Shown here one piece after another: positions 1 to 7,122 of a DNA stretch of 24,680 nucleotides. The first letter of the stretch is position 1, and every line of letters starts with the position of its first letter. Both the position numbers and the translations under genes were made by a program. The DNA lies in IMG/VR virus record IMGVR_UViG_3300014839_000038, positions 1 to 24,680 of that record; one strand, given 5' to 3'. The notes beneath the pieces were generated by a model. That model was not told the DNA's origin. It searched no databases and saw only the letters and a program-made list of their open reading frames with translations. This stretch comes from a virus.

Positions 1-1
1 G

Positions 2-181
2 GGCGCAACATCGTCAGAGGTCGTCGAGGTGGTTGCCCCACGCTGCGCCGTGATGATGGTTCCCGCGGTTGCAGCGGACTTCCTGCGGGAGTTCGGAAAC
101 CTCTACAATGCTGTCGCGAAGGGGGTTCGGAACGGGGCTGCTGAGGTGATGCCGGAAGACGAAAGCGGGAGGCCAAATTGA
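2..181 (+). CDS. 3' end of an unknown plus-strand protein (partial)
   Basis: An open frame enters from the left edge and ends in TGA at 179-181, giving at least 59 residues that end in MPEDESGRPN. It has no low-complexity or arginine-rich shadow character and contains a plausible helical stretch (VAADFLREFGNLYNAVAKGV). I do not recognise the family. Its stop overlaps the TTG start of the next small gene (TTGA), as in a coupled operon. It would be the end of a plus-strand gene set to the left that converges on the virion operon. Its 5' end and true length lie outside the window. Confidence 0.5.
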   Translation, partial: GATSSEVVEVVAPRCAVMMVPAVAADFLREFGNLYNAVAKGVRNGAAEVMPEDESGRPN

Positions 182-306
182 TCCTCGCCGGGCTCATCTA
201 CTTCGCCGGGCCTTACATCGTCATAGGGGCGATGGTGTGGCTTATGGTTTGGTTACTAACGGAGAAGTCCCCGCTCCGACGGCGGCCCCCGCCACGCCGC
301 CAGTGA
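178..306 (+). CDS. Small single-span membrane protein, 42 aa, TTG start
   Basis: The TTG at 178 is preceded by GGGAGG with 5 bases between, and overlaps the stop of the upstream frame (TTGA). The 42-residue product is one hydrophobic span at about residues 2-28 (ILAGLIYFAGPYIVIGAMVW then LMVWLL), followed by a short tail of Pro and Arg (SPLRRRPPPRRQ) that should sit in the cytoplasm under the positive-inside rule. No family is recognised. The last 65 bases overlap antisense with the 3' end of the large minus-strand gene ending at 242. A small phage inner-membrane protein is the natural reading; a chance frame is possible because it is short and starts with TTG. Confidence 0.5.
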   Translation: MILAGLIYFAGPYIVIGAMVWLMVWLLTEKSPLRRRPPPRRQ

Positions 307-2635
307 TGGGGACGTTCAGGAGCCGTGGGTTCTTCCCAATTCGCCCGAGCATCCTCGCCGCAGGTGGCAACGCCATCGCCGCAGCGGTCATAGCATACGG
401 CGGAGCCGTCGCCCCCAGCGACGCATCGTGGGCGTAGGACTCCGCGAGCTTCCCCGCCACGTACCCCACACTTCCCATCGAGGGGATTTCCGCCAAGTGT
501 TGGATGTTCATCAACGGCGACGGCGGCTTCCCCGACGACGAGTGAAGCACCAGACGGTCGAACGGGTTCGGCACCAGCGCTTCTTGCGTCGCGCGGGGCA
601 ACTTGGCCCACTTCTCGGGCTGGTTTCGGAGGAACGCCGCGGCGACTTCGTTAGCGGCCTCGGGAACCTGAGCGCGAAGGTTCGCAATCTCGCTTGAGTC
701 CTTCCGCATTCCACCCCACAGCGACTCAACGGCTTTGCCGCCCGCGACGGGGTCCTTCGTGGGATTTACGTCACTGGCGATTTTGCTGAGCATGTTGCCG
801 GCGTGATACAGCGACGAGGCTTTGGCGTTGTAGTCCGCCCAATCGTCCCCTGCGCCATAACGCTCCATGGTATTCCCGATGTCCTGAGTGAGGGACTTGT
901 ACAATGCGGAGGATTGCGCCTCCGTCACCCCCTTCGGCATCAGCTTTGGGTTGGAGATCCATTCGCCCACCGCGCTCCGCAGATCCATCGTGTCCTGCAA
1001 CGGAGCTTTGAACCCAATGACATTAGGTGTGGGTTTTTCGAACTTCGGCGGGTAAGCAGGCTCGGCCGGGCGAGTTGCGACGTCTTGTCGCGGGGTCGTA
1101 GATCCACTAGGAGCCTCATGCGGTGGCGGCGGGAAGTCATACGTCGGAATGTAATCCCCAACTTGGCGACTACCGGACATGTTTGGATCAACAGCCCCGA
1201 CCGGAGGTCCCCCACGAAGTACCGTCGAAGGCAACTGCACCCGAGACGACTCAACTCCCGGCGGAACTCCCATCACTCCTGGAGTAGCCATTCGTTGCTG
1301 GAGTGGGTTTGTTTGGGAAGGAATGCTCCTGGCCGCAATTGGAGTTTCGTTTGGTGGAGCAAGTAATCCAGCCGCAGGGGAACTCAACGCACTAACAGGA
1401 GTAGGTGAAGCCCCTTCGAGACCTTTCGCAGGTCCTCCTTGTTTCTGTGGGGTTAAATCTTCGCTGGTGGTATTGATGATTGGCGAATTGTCATTACGAA
1501 GTGGCCCCGATGGGACCTTCTCCTTCAGGGGCGGATACTCCACAATCGGGTTGTTCCGCTGAGCGATGCTCTCAAACATCGCCTTCATCCGCGGCGGGAG
1601 GTCGGACACGAAAGCGTGCATCACGTCCTTGTACACGCCGCCCTGCCCTGACAACTCCCCCAACGTTCGCATTGTTTCGGTGTTATCTGTCGTTGCTTCT
1701 GCCAGCGGAACCTTCCCGAACATTGTCGTTCCATACGTTCCGTCACCGAGATTTCCGAATGCCTCACCCTTTAGAGCCTCGAGCTTTGCGTTTAGGCCAC
1801 CCCTCCAATCCCGCACTTTCGCTTGCGCGACTTGACCCGCCTCGTCCGCGTTTGCGGAGTCGCCCAACTTCGCCGCAACGCCTTCGACGGGGTTGCCGCC
1901 GGCAAACCTATGTGCCGCGATCGCGGCAGTTGCCCCGATGGTCGCCTCGACCGCCGTTCGGACCCCCGGATCGAGCTTGTCGAGGTCGAGATTTCGCTCC
2001 GCTGCTTCGACGGTAACGCCAGGGATGGCACCGAGGATACCGGCTTCATGAAGCAACCTTGGAACCTCCGCAACGATTTCCTTTCCGCCAGCCTGAAGAA
2101 GCGCCGGAAGGCGGGAGATCGCTCCTCCGGCGAGCGCGGCGGTGCCGCCAGCGATAGCGGCACTTCCGTAAGCCTCCGCGGCATTTTGGGGCTGCGCGAT
2201 CTTCCCGAGGTCCGGTGTCGGCAACGACGGGATCGTTCCGCTGAGGTCCTTCGGGGGATGCTGACCGGCCAAATATCCCGGGAGGTCCGAAGTCGTCATG
2301 ATCTCCGGCAGCATCGGCGCGGTGTAACGATTGATAGCATCTGCGGCTTGGCCTGGGAAGTTGAGCAACCCCGTAACGCCCTGTGCCGCCGCTTGGAGCC
2401 CCATCGCGGGATAGTGTCCAAGGTCACCGAGGACGCGGCCGGCACTCCAGCCGGGGTCGGCGGGAGCCGAACTCGACGAAGCTGCCGACCCCGTCGAAGC
2501 CCCGCCGAGATGCGCCTTGATCTCGTCATCCGAGTACCCCGCAGCTCTCGCGGCGGCAATTCCGGATTGGATCTTCGCAATCTCCGCATCGGAGTGCCCA
2601 GCAGCACGAGCAGCATCGGCGTCGAAGTCGGCCAT
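242..2635 (-). CDS. Large internal virion / DNA-ejection protein (gp16 position), 797 aa
   Basis: This is the last gene of the virion operon, in the position of P22 gp16, an ejected protein that helps move DNA across the inner membrane. The start ATG at 2635 has AGGAG 9 bases upstream. The N-terminus carries two copies of an AARAAGxSDxEI motif 20 residues apart (about residues 8-19 and 28-39). A Gly/Ala-rich hydrophobic stretch at about 155-180 could be a membrane segment. Residues about 368-540 are a Pro/Ser/Thr-rich linker, followed by a helical domain (about 545-700) and a Gly/Ala-rich hydrophobic C-terminus. It is longer than P22 gp16 (609 aa), much of the excess being the linker. No lytic transglycosylase motif is visible. 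The role is inferred from position, size and composition, not from a recognised domain. Confidence 0.72.
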   Translation of the reverse strand: MADFDADAARAAGHSDAEIAKIQSGIAAARAAGYSDDEIKAHLGGASTGSAASSSSAPADPGWSAGRVLGDLGHYPAMGLQAAAQGVTGLLNFPGQAADAINRYTAPMLPEIMTTSDLPGYLAGQHPPKDLSGTIPSLPTPDLGKIAQPQNAAEAYGSAAIAGGTAALAGGAISRLPALLQAGGKEIVAEVPRLLHEAGILGAIPGVTVEAAERNLDLDKLDPGVRTAVEATIGATAAIAAHRFAGGNPVEGVAAKLGDSANADEAGQVAQAKVRDWRGGLNAKLEALKGEAFGNLGDGTYGTTMFGKVPLAEATTDNTETMRTLGELSGQGGVYKDVMHAFVSDLPPRMKAMFESIAQRNNPIVEYPPLKEKVPSGPLRNDNSPIINTTSEDLTPQKQGGPAKGLEGASPTPVSALSSPAAGLLAPPNETPIAARSIPSQTNPLQQRMATPGVMGVPPGVESSRVQLPSTVLRGGPPVGAVDPNMSGSRQVGDYIPTYDFPPPPHEAPSGSTTPRQDVATRPAEPAYPPKFEKPTPNVIGFKAPLQDTMDLRSAVGEWISNPKLMPKGVTEAQSSALYKSLTQDIGNTMERYGAGDDWADYNAKASSLYHAGNMLSKIASDVNPTKDPVAGGKAVESLWGGMRKDSSEIANLRAQVPEAANEVAAAFLRNQPEKWAKLPRATQEALVPNPFDRLVLHSSSGKPPSPLMNIQHLAEIPSMGSVGYVAGKLAESYAHDASLGATAPPYAMTAAAMALPPAARMLGRIGKNPRLLNVPITGGVAGAAVGAGTSPLVTKP

Positions 2636-2639
2636 CTAA

Positions 2640-2655
2640 CGAAGCTCCTACTTCG
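2640..2655 (-). promoter_or_regulatory. Ribosome site in the loop of a small inverted repeat
   Basis: Read on the minus strand, CGAAG-TAGGAG-CTTCG is a perfect 5-bp inverted repeat whose 6-base loop is the Shine-Dalgarno sequence of the 797-aa gene. A related arrangement (GAAG-GTCCTA-CTTC) precedes the next gene upstream at about 4350-4363. Displaying the ribosome site in a loop could aid initiation, but a 5-bp stem is weak and could be chance. Confidence 0.3.
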
Positions 2656-2658
2656 GGA

Positions 2659-4347
2659 TTATTTGAAGAAACTCTCAATGGGGGGACGCTTCGCCCCTAC
2701 GGTAGGTTCGCCGGTGCCACCTTTGAATCCCCGAGGCGACACCTCGCCGAGCGAGATTCCTTTTGGCGTCACGAGCTTCGCTTCGTCGAAGTCTTTATTG
2801 TACACACTCGGGAAGTCGGACACGTCGAGGCCCTCAACGGAGGGGTCCTTCCGAGCTAGGGCCTGTTTGAACTGGGTGAACTTCTGGCCCTGGTCGTATC
2901 CGACGAGCAACGTGTATCGCAAGTTCGACATGATCGTTGCGAGCGCTCGGGGATCCTGCGTTGCACCCATCATTTCGAGGTACCTGTCGACTTCTGACCG
3001 CATCACCCTGCCGGTGCCTTGTGCGTCAGCTTTGAGGGTCTGAACGCCAGCCCGTGAGACGAGGCTCTCAAACACCTGCTGCGCCGGCAACGACCCGTTG
3101 GAGATCTTCTGGATCGTTTCGTCTGTGATACCGCCAACCCCGGCATTACGGAGCCCTTGGGCGAGCTCGGCGAGCCCTTCGCGAATATCCGCGAACCCAC
3201 CAGTTTGGAACTTCTCCAACTCTTGGACCATCAAGTCAACCCGCTTTGCCATCGTTGGAAGCGATTTCGCGTTATCGTTGACTTCTTCTTGGATGGCCCC
3301 GCCGAGTTCCCCGGTCTTCTTCATGAACTCCGCCGAAGCGAGCGAAGGTCCCATCACCACGGAAGCTTCGTTTGGAGGGCCCTTCGTGGGCTCCGGCATC
3401 GGAGCGGGTGCACCCGGCGAAGCGGAAGTCCCTTGAGGCTTTGCCGACGGAGGTCCGCCCATCAGGATGGGGCTCGCCGTGGCAGGCCCCGTTGCGGAGC
3501 CTCCGCCCGACAGAATCGCCGGAACTTCCTGGCCCTGCGGCCCAAGCAACTTCGTCGGAGTCGGCGGAAGTCCCGCTGCTTGTTGGCCTCCGATCTTTTG
3601 CGATTCCGCTTGTGCCAACGTCGGACCAGTTCCAATGACTGTAGCGTTGGTTCCTTCGGTGCCTCCGCCGCTTACGATAGCCTTGTTCACCTGTCCTTGC
3701 GGCCCTGTGACATCCATCGCAGTCGGAGCAATTCCTCCCGTCATCGCATACACCTTGTCGAGCGGAAGACCAAACGCGGACCCAAGGTTCCGGGTGTTCT
3801 CGATCACTTTCGCTTTCGCGGCCTCGGGCGAAAGCTCCGAAGTCCCTCCGATGAGGCTCTGTTTGATCGCGGGGTATGCTTTGGCGAGGTCGGCTTGGAG
3901 TTCCGGCGGATACGCCGCAGTAGCGACTTTGAACGCATTGTCGAACTTCGTTGGGTCGCCCCCGGTCGCGGCGAGGGCACCCGCGAGAGGCCCCATTCCC
4001 GCGTTGACCATTCGCTGATGAACCTCGGCGGTCTCCGCCTGGGCCTTCTGGATGTCAACCCCAGCGAGATTCATCGCACGGTAGTTTGACAACTCCGGGG
4101 TGACGAAAGGTCCGTAGGGCTGGGATGCAGCTTTGTTCACACGTTCCTCGGGGCTTAGCCCCTGCGCCGACCAAACCGCCATATCCTCCCCAAGCTGGCG
4201 TCGGGCTTGCATCTGTTGCTGGAACAACAAATTTGCGTTTTGCCGATTCCGCATCTCTGCGATTTCGGACATCATCCCAATCGCCGCGGAGGGATTTAAA
4301 CCACCGCCGAGATTCGTGTCGACTACAGGATTCACGCCATCAGCCAT
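2659..4347 (-). CDS. Internal virion / ejection protein (gp20 position), 562 aa
   Basis: It sits between a 203-aa unknown protein and the 797-aa ejection candidate, the place of P22 gp20 (471 aa), one of three proteins ejected with the DNA. The start ATG at 4347 has AAGAAGG about 10 bases upstream. The N-terminal third is helical with a Gln/Met/Arg-rich segment (LLFQQQMQARRQLGED) typical of internal virion proteins. The centre, about residues 212-325, is low-complexity Gly/Pro/Ala/Ser with two loose copies of GPQGQ-(5-6)-I(V/L)SGGG. The C-terminal third (about 330-525) is helical again and looks like a folded domain. No enzyme motif or membrane span is visible. The assignment rests on synteny and composition. 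Confidence 0.68.
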   Translation of the reverse strand: MADGVNPVVDTNLGGGLNPSAAIGMMSEIAEMRNRQNANLLFQQQMQARRQLGEDMAVWSAQGLSPEERVNKAASQPYGPFVTPELSNYRAMNLAGVDIQKAQAETAEVHQRMVNAGMGPLAGALAATGGDPTKFDNAFKVATAAYPPELQADLAKAYPAIKQSLIGGTSELSPEAAKAKVIENTRNLGSAFGLPLDKVYAMTGGIAPTAMDVTGPQGQVNKAIVSGGGTEGTNATVIGTGPTLAQAESQKIGGQQAAGLPPTPTKLLGPQGQEVPAILSGGGSATGPATASPILMGGPPSAKPQGTSASPGAPAPMPEPTKGPPNEASVVMGPSLASAEFMKKTGELGGAIQEEVNDNAKSLPTMAKRVDLMVQELEKFQTGGFADIREGLAELAQGLRNAGVGGITDETIQKISNGSLPAQQVFESLVSRAGVQTLKADAQGTGRVMRSEVDRYLEMMGATQDPRALATIMSNLRYTLLVGYDQGQKFTQFKQALARKDPSVEGLDVSDFPSVYNKDFDEAKLVTPKGISLGEVSPRGFKGGTGEPTVGAKRPPIESFFK

Positions 4348-4362
4348 CGAAGTAGGACCTTC

Positions 4363-4974
4363 TTACTGGAGGAGTGACGGAGCAGGGGTGTTTGGTTGGG
4401 GCGGCGGAGGCGGCGAAGCCCCACCAAGCACTGGCGAAGCGGATGGCGGCGCAGCGGGCATTCCTCCGGTCGCTTTCGCATGAACCTCAAGGATCTTATG
4501 CACCGCTGCAACTCCCAGTTGGTGCTGCGCAAGCGCCATCGCAGGACGCAACTGCGCTTCCGCCGGAGCGATTAGTTGCCCCTCGGCGTTGCGAAGCCAC
4601 CCCGCAAGGGGCTCACCTCCCGGAGGCATCGGCCCCACGCCGGCTTGGGTGTTCCCGGCGATGATCGCCGCAAGCGACTTGGGGTCTGCTCCGTGAGCGA
4701 CAAGGTCCGCCATTTCGTCCAGCACATCGTCTGACGTCACCGAGTCGCCCTTTCCGACAAGGCCATCGAGCCCCTTTCGAATACGGCCCAACTGGGTGAC
4801 AACTTTCTTCACTGCGTCGTAACGTCCCTGGGCTTCGGAGAGCATCTTTGTCGAAAACGATGGCGGCGACGGAGGCGGCGAAGGCGAAGTGTCTCCACCT
4901 CCCGGCGAAGGAACCGACGGAACTCCCGTAGGCGGGACTCCTCCTAGCAACGGCGAAGGTGAGTTTTTTGACAT
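4363..4974 (-). CDS. Unknown virion-cluster protein, proline-rich ends, 203 aa
   Basis: The start ATG at 4974 has AGGAG 9 bases upstream. The protein has three parts: a Pro/Ser/Gly-rich N-terminus (about residues 5-40), a soluble helical core (about 42-110, with GKGDSVTSDDVLDEMADLVA) and a second helical part (about 125-170), ending in another Pro-rich tail (PPPPPQPNTPAP). I recognise no domain with a known activity. It lies between the gp7-like and gp20-like ejection candidates, so a minor internal virion component or an assembly factor for the ejection proteins is likely, but this is inferred from position only. Confidence 0.6.
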   Translation of the reverse strand: MSKNSPSPLLGGVPPTGVPSVPSPGGGDTSPSPPPSPPSFSTKMLSEAQGRYDAVKKVVTQLGRIRKGLDGLVGKGDSVTSDDVLDEMADLVAHGADPKSLAAIIAGNTQAGVGPMPPGGEPLAGWLRNAEGQLIAPAEAQLRPAMALAQHQLGVAAVHKILEVHAKATGGMPAAPPSASPVLGGASPPPPPQPNTPAPSLLQ

Positions 4975-5000
4975 CGGACGAAACTCCTACTTTGGTTTGG

Positions 5001-5822
5001 TCAGTCAAGCCCCGTGTCGTGTTGGTATTGGTCAGGAATCGAGGCACCACCATCTCCGCCGCCAGCCCCGAGAATTCCATACAGCAACGCCGAGGATGCG
5101 CCAGTGAGCCCGGCTGCTTGTGCGGCCGCGCCAGCCGTCGTAAGCGATCCGTACTGTCCCGCTCCCGTCATCAGCGTGTTTGCGCTCTGTCCTGACGCGG
5201 CCGAACCAGCACTAGTCACTGCCGCTCCGGCGGACTCTCCGATGTTTACCTGACCTGCAAGCATATTGTAGATTTGTTGGTTCTGCGTAAGATAGTTCTG
5301 AAACTGCTGCTGGTACGTCGTTGAGGCGAGACCTGTGACATAATTGGCGAGGGATTTACCAAGCGGCCCCGAAGGGCCAACTCCGGGGGTCTGGCCACTT
5401 CCGACTCCTGCAACTGCGGAGCCCATTCCTTGGGCGGACGACCCGGCTTGCGTCGCGAGTTCGCCCTGCTGAAGCGCAAACTGATACCCAGGGGTCTGCG
5501 CTAGTGCCGTCATCTGTGCGCCGGGCGTACTCGCAAACGGGGCCGTCAACGCCGACGTCAGAGGGTTTCCGCCGGCGTTCGTCCCCGTGAGCGACTGGAG
5601 TTGCGTCAGCGCAGACGTGCCGGCGTTGATGAACGGACTCATCATCGCTTTGTTTTGGCCGTAGATTCGTTCGATGAGAGAGTTGGAATTGTTCGCCTCA
5701 GTGAGCGACGTTTGGGCAGCGCTTCGCGCAGCAGAGGCCTGCTCAGACCCCGCATAAGCCGACACACCTGCGCCAAGGACCCCAGCGCCAATCACCGCAG
5801 CAGGCATAGAAATACTCGGCAT
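5001..5822 (-). CDS. Ejection-type internal virion protein (gp7 position), 273 aa
   Basis: The ATG at 5822 follows AAGGA with a 6-base spacer. The N-terminus (residues about 5-25, AAVIGAGVLGAGVSAYAG) is a Gly/Ala-rich hydrophobic helix. A Gln/Asn/Ser/Ala-rich body follows, with Y-x-F-A-L-Q-Q-G and YQQQFQNYLTQNQQIYNML segments. This make-up is common in short-tailed phage proteins packaged in the head and ejected with the DNA. Position matches P22 gp7 (229 aa), ahead of the gp20-like and gp16-like genes. It probably forms part of the envelope channel for DNA entry. No catalytic motif is visible. Confidence 0.68.
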   Translation of the reverse strand: MPSISMPAAVIGAGVLGAGVSAYAGSEQASAARSAAQTSLTEANNSNSLIERIYGQNKAMMSPFINAGTSALTQLQSLTGTNAGGNPLTSALTAPFASTPGAQMTALAQTPGYQFALQQGELATQAGSSAQGMGSAVAGVGSGQTPGVGPSGPLGKSLANYVTGLASTTYQQQFQNYLTQNQQIYNMLAGQVNIGESAGAAVTSAGSAASGQSANTLMTGAGQYGSLTTAGAAAQAAGLTGASSALLYGILGAGGGDGGASIPDQYQHDTGLD

Positions 5823-5824
5823 GG

Positions 5825-6310
5825 TTAGTCCTTCCGTGAAACTTTAAGGCGATAATGCACTGCGACTTTAGTTGCTCCCATCGCCTCGAACACCTTACCC
5901 AACCGTACACCTCGACCTACTGGTGGATGATGCAAATCAACCTCAACAGGCTCAATTATGTTACGTTGAATAAGCTGTAATGACTTTCGCAACAACCTCA
6001 TCCCAAGGGAGTACTTTGCGAACCTTTGCGACGCATAAAAAGGACCTTGACGATAGAGTGTTCGGCCCTTGCTCTCTAGATCTACATCAACCACCCATAC
6101 CAAATATGCCCCAATCGCACCGTTCACCCGAGCGGTCATCGGAACGAGACGGTTTTGTTGTGCCAATGCCCCCAGAACATCCGTATCCGGCATATGTGGT
6201 TTCCACAACTTCAACGCAGTTGCATATTCGTCGAACTCCTCTTGTGCAAGATCAATCGCATCAGGCCAGAACTCATCCCAAGGTTCAATGCGAAAGTCAA
6301 TTTGCGGCAC
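5825..6310 (-). CDS. GNAT-like acyltransferase fold protein, 161 aa, GTG start
   Basis: The GTG at 6310 has GAGGAA with a 7-base spacer and overlaps the upstream sulfotransferase-like gene by 14 bases. The chain has the run of a GNAT N-acetyltransferase: a substrate-side helix, strands around VPMTARVNGAIGAYLVWVVD, an R-Q-G-P-F-Y turn, a helix (FAKYSLGMRLLRKSLQLIQR) in the acyl-CoA region, and a C-terminal strand pair (GKVFEAMGATKVAVHYRLKV). A clean R/Q-x-x-G-x-G/A acetyl-CoA loop is not evident, so activity is uncertain. Phages often carry GNAT-like proteins in structural clusters; T7 internal protein gp13 is one I recall as GNAT-like. GC content is clearly lower than that of the genes to its left. 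It could modify a virion or host component. Confidence 0.55.
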   Translation of the reverse strand: MPQIDFRIEPWDEFWPDAIDLAQEEFDEYATALKLWKPHMPDTDVLGALAQQNRLVPMTARVNGAIGAYLVWVVDVDLESKGRTLYRQGPFYASQRFAKYSLGMRLLRKSLQLIQRNIIEPVEVDLHHPPVGRGVRLGKVFEAMGATKVAVHYRLKVSRKD

Positions 6311-6881
6311 GTTGGAGTTCCTCTTTCAACAAAGTCATCGCAACCGCACGAGCCTTGAGTTGCATTATACGTGCTTGCATATCTACTTGGATGTTTATCT
6401 GTGCAAGTAACTCGTCGTGCTCTAGCGAAAACGGAATCCCTGGCAACAAATATTCCCAAATCCACTTCCTACACCCCCGCTGCCGAAGGTCCACGAAGTC
6501 CACTCTCTCTGCGAAGCCTTCAGCCTCGATCTCATCTAACATCACTTCACGCTTCGCAAGTTCCTCATCCGCCTCGATTCCAAACCTCGCGAGGCTTTGT
6601 GTAACTTCTTCGAGGGGCCTCCGAACTGTTAGGAACCTTCCACCTGGTATCGCCTTCACAATCTGTCGCCAGCCTTCGATCGCCCCGGTTTCCACCGTTC
6701 CACACATACCATGAACGAAGCTTTGTTCGAAGTCCTTCACATGATTGCATTCGATCACAATGTCATGACCTACCGGATGTTCGGGCGCATGAAGCCAATG
6801 AGCAAGCCACGCTGTGCGGCTGCGTGGAAGAGCAAACACAACAAAAGGCCTTGCCTCGTTAGGTGAGAGTGACAGACCCAA
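6297..6881 (-). CDS. Sulfotransferase-like P-loop protein, 194 aa, TTG start
   Basis: The start is TTG at 6881: AGGAG lies 6 bases upstream and no ATG fits. It overlaps the preceding 84-aa gene by 23 bases. Residues 13-26 (FVVFALPRSRTAWL) match the 5'-phosphosulfate loop of PAPS-dependent sulfotransferases (hydrophobic strand, PRSGTTWL-like turn). Residues 82-97 (RFLTVRRPLEEVTQSL) match the 3'-phosphate site, an Arg at the end of a strand and a Ser about nine residues on. At 194 residues it is shorter than typical sulfotransferases (250-300 aa), so it may be a minimal or altered member. The predicted role is transfer of sulfate from PAPS to a sugar, lipid or protein. It pairs with the GNAT-like gene in a lower-GC insert within the virion operon. 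Confidence 0.6.
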   Translation of the reverse strand: MGLSLSPNEARPFVVFALPRSRTAWLAHWLHAPEHPVGHDIVIECNHVKDFEQSFVHGMCGTVETGAIEGWRQIVKAIPGGRFLTVRRPLEEVTQSLARFGIEADEELAKREVMLDEIEAEGFAERVDFVDLRQRGCRKWIWEYLLPGIPFSLEHDELLAQINIQVDMQARIMQLKARAVAMTLLKEELQRAAN

Positions 6882-7113
6882 CAGGGGCTCCTGTGTTTAC
6901 ATCGTAGAACGTCACCACCGCCGGCCCCGACGAAGTTTGGAGCCCGTAAACCATCGTCTGGGGCGTCGAATACTGCCCGCCCAACTTCCGCCACAACTGC
7001 TGAAACAAATAAAACCACGGCTGCGCGAAAGTATACGAAGTGTTAGGATTCTCCGCATCAGTGACGACGCCTTGGTTGAGCGGAACCCCAGCCTGCTGCG
7101 CAAACTTTACCAT
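6859..7113 (-). CDS. Small unknown virion-cluster protein, 84 aa
   Basis: The ATG at 7113 follows GAGGA with a 6-base spacer and lies 9 bases after the gp10-like gene. The N-terminal part contains a Trp/Phe-rich helix (FAQPWFYLFQQLWRKLGG), and the C-terminal part looks like a few beta strands (VVTFYDVNTGAPVGSVTLT). Its position after gp10 is where P22 encodes the tail needle gp26 and then gp14. It is far too short for a trimeric coiled-coil needle (233 aa in P22) and has no heptads. I do not recognise it; a small neck or head-assembly component is possible. Confidence 0.55.
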   Translation of the reverse strand: MVKFAQQAGVPLNQGVVTDAENPNTSYTFAQPWFYLFQQLWRKLGGQYSTPQTMVYGLQTSSGPAVVTFYDVNTGAPVGSVTLT

Positions 7114-7122
7114 CCCAAGTCC

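Noticed and set aside
1823-3043. Plus-strand frame of 406 residues
   Set aside because: It lies opposite the two ejection-protein genes, is very Arg/Ser-rich, has no ribosome site and no recognisable domain. It is a shadow of the minus-strand coding bias.
3157-4089. Plus-strand frame of 310 residues antisense to the gp20-like gene
   Set aside because: Arg/Ser-rich composition typical of antisense frames in GC-rich DNA and no start signal.
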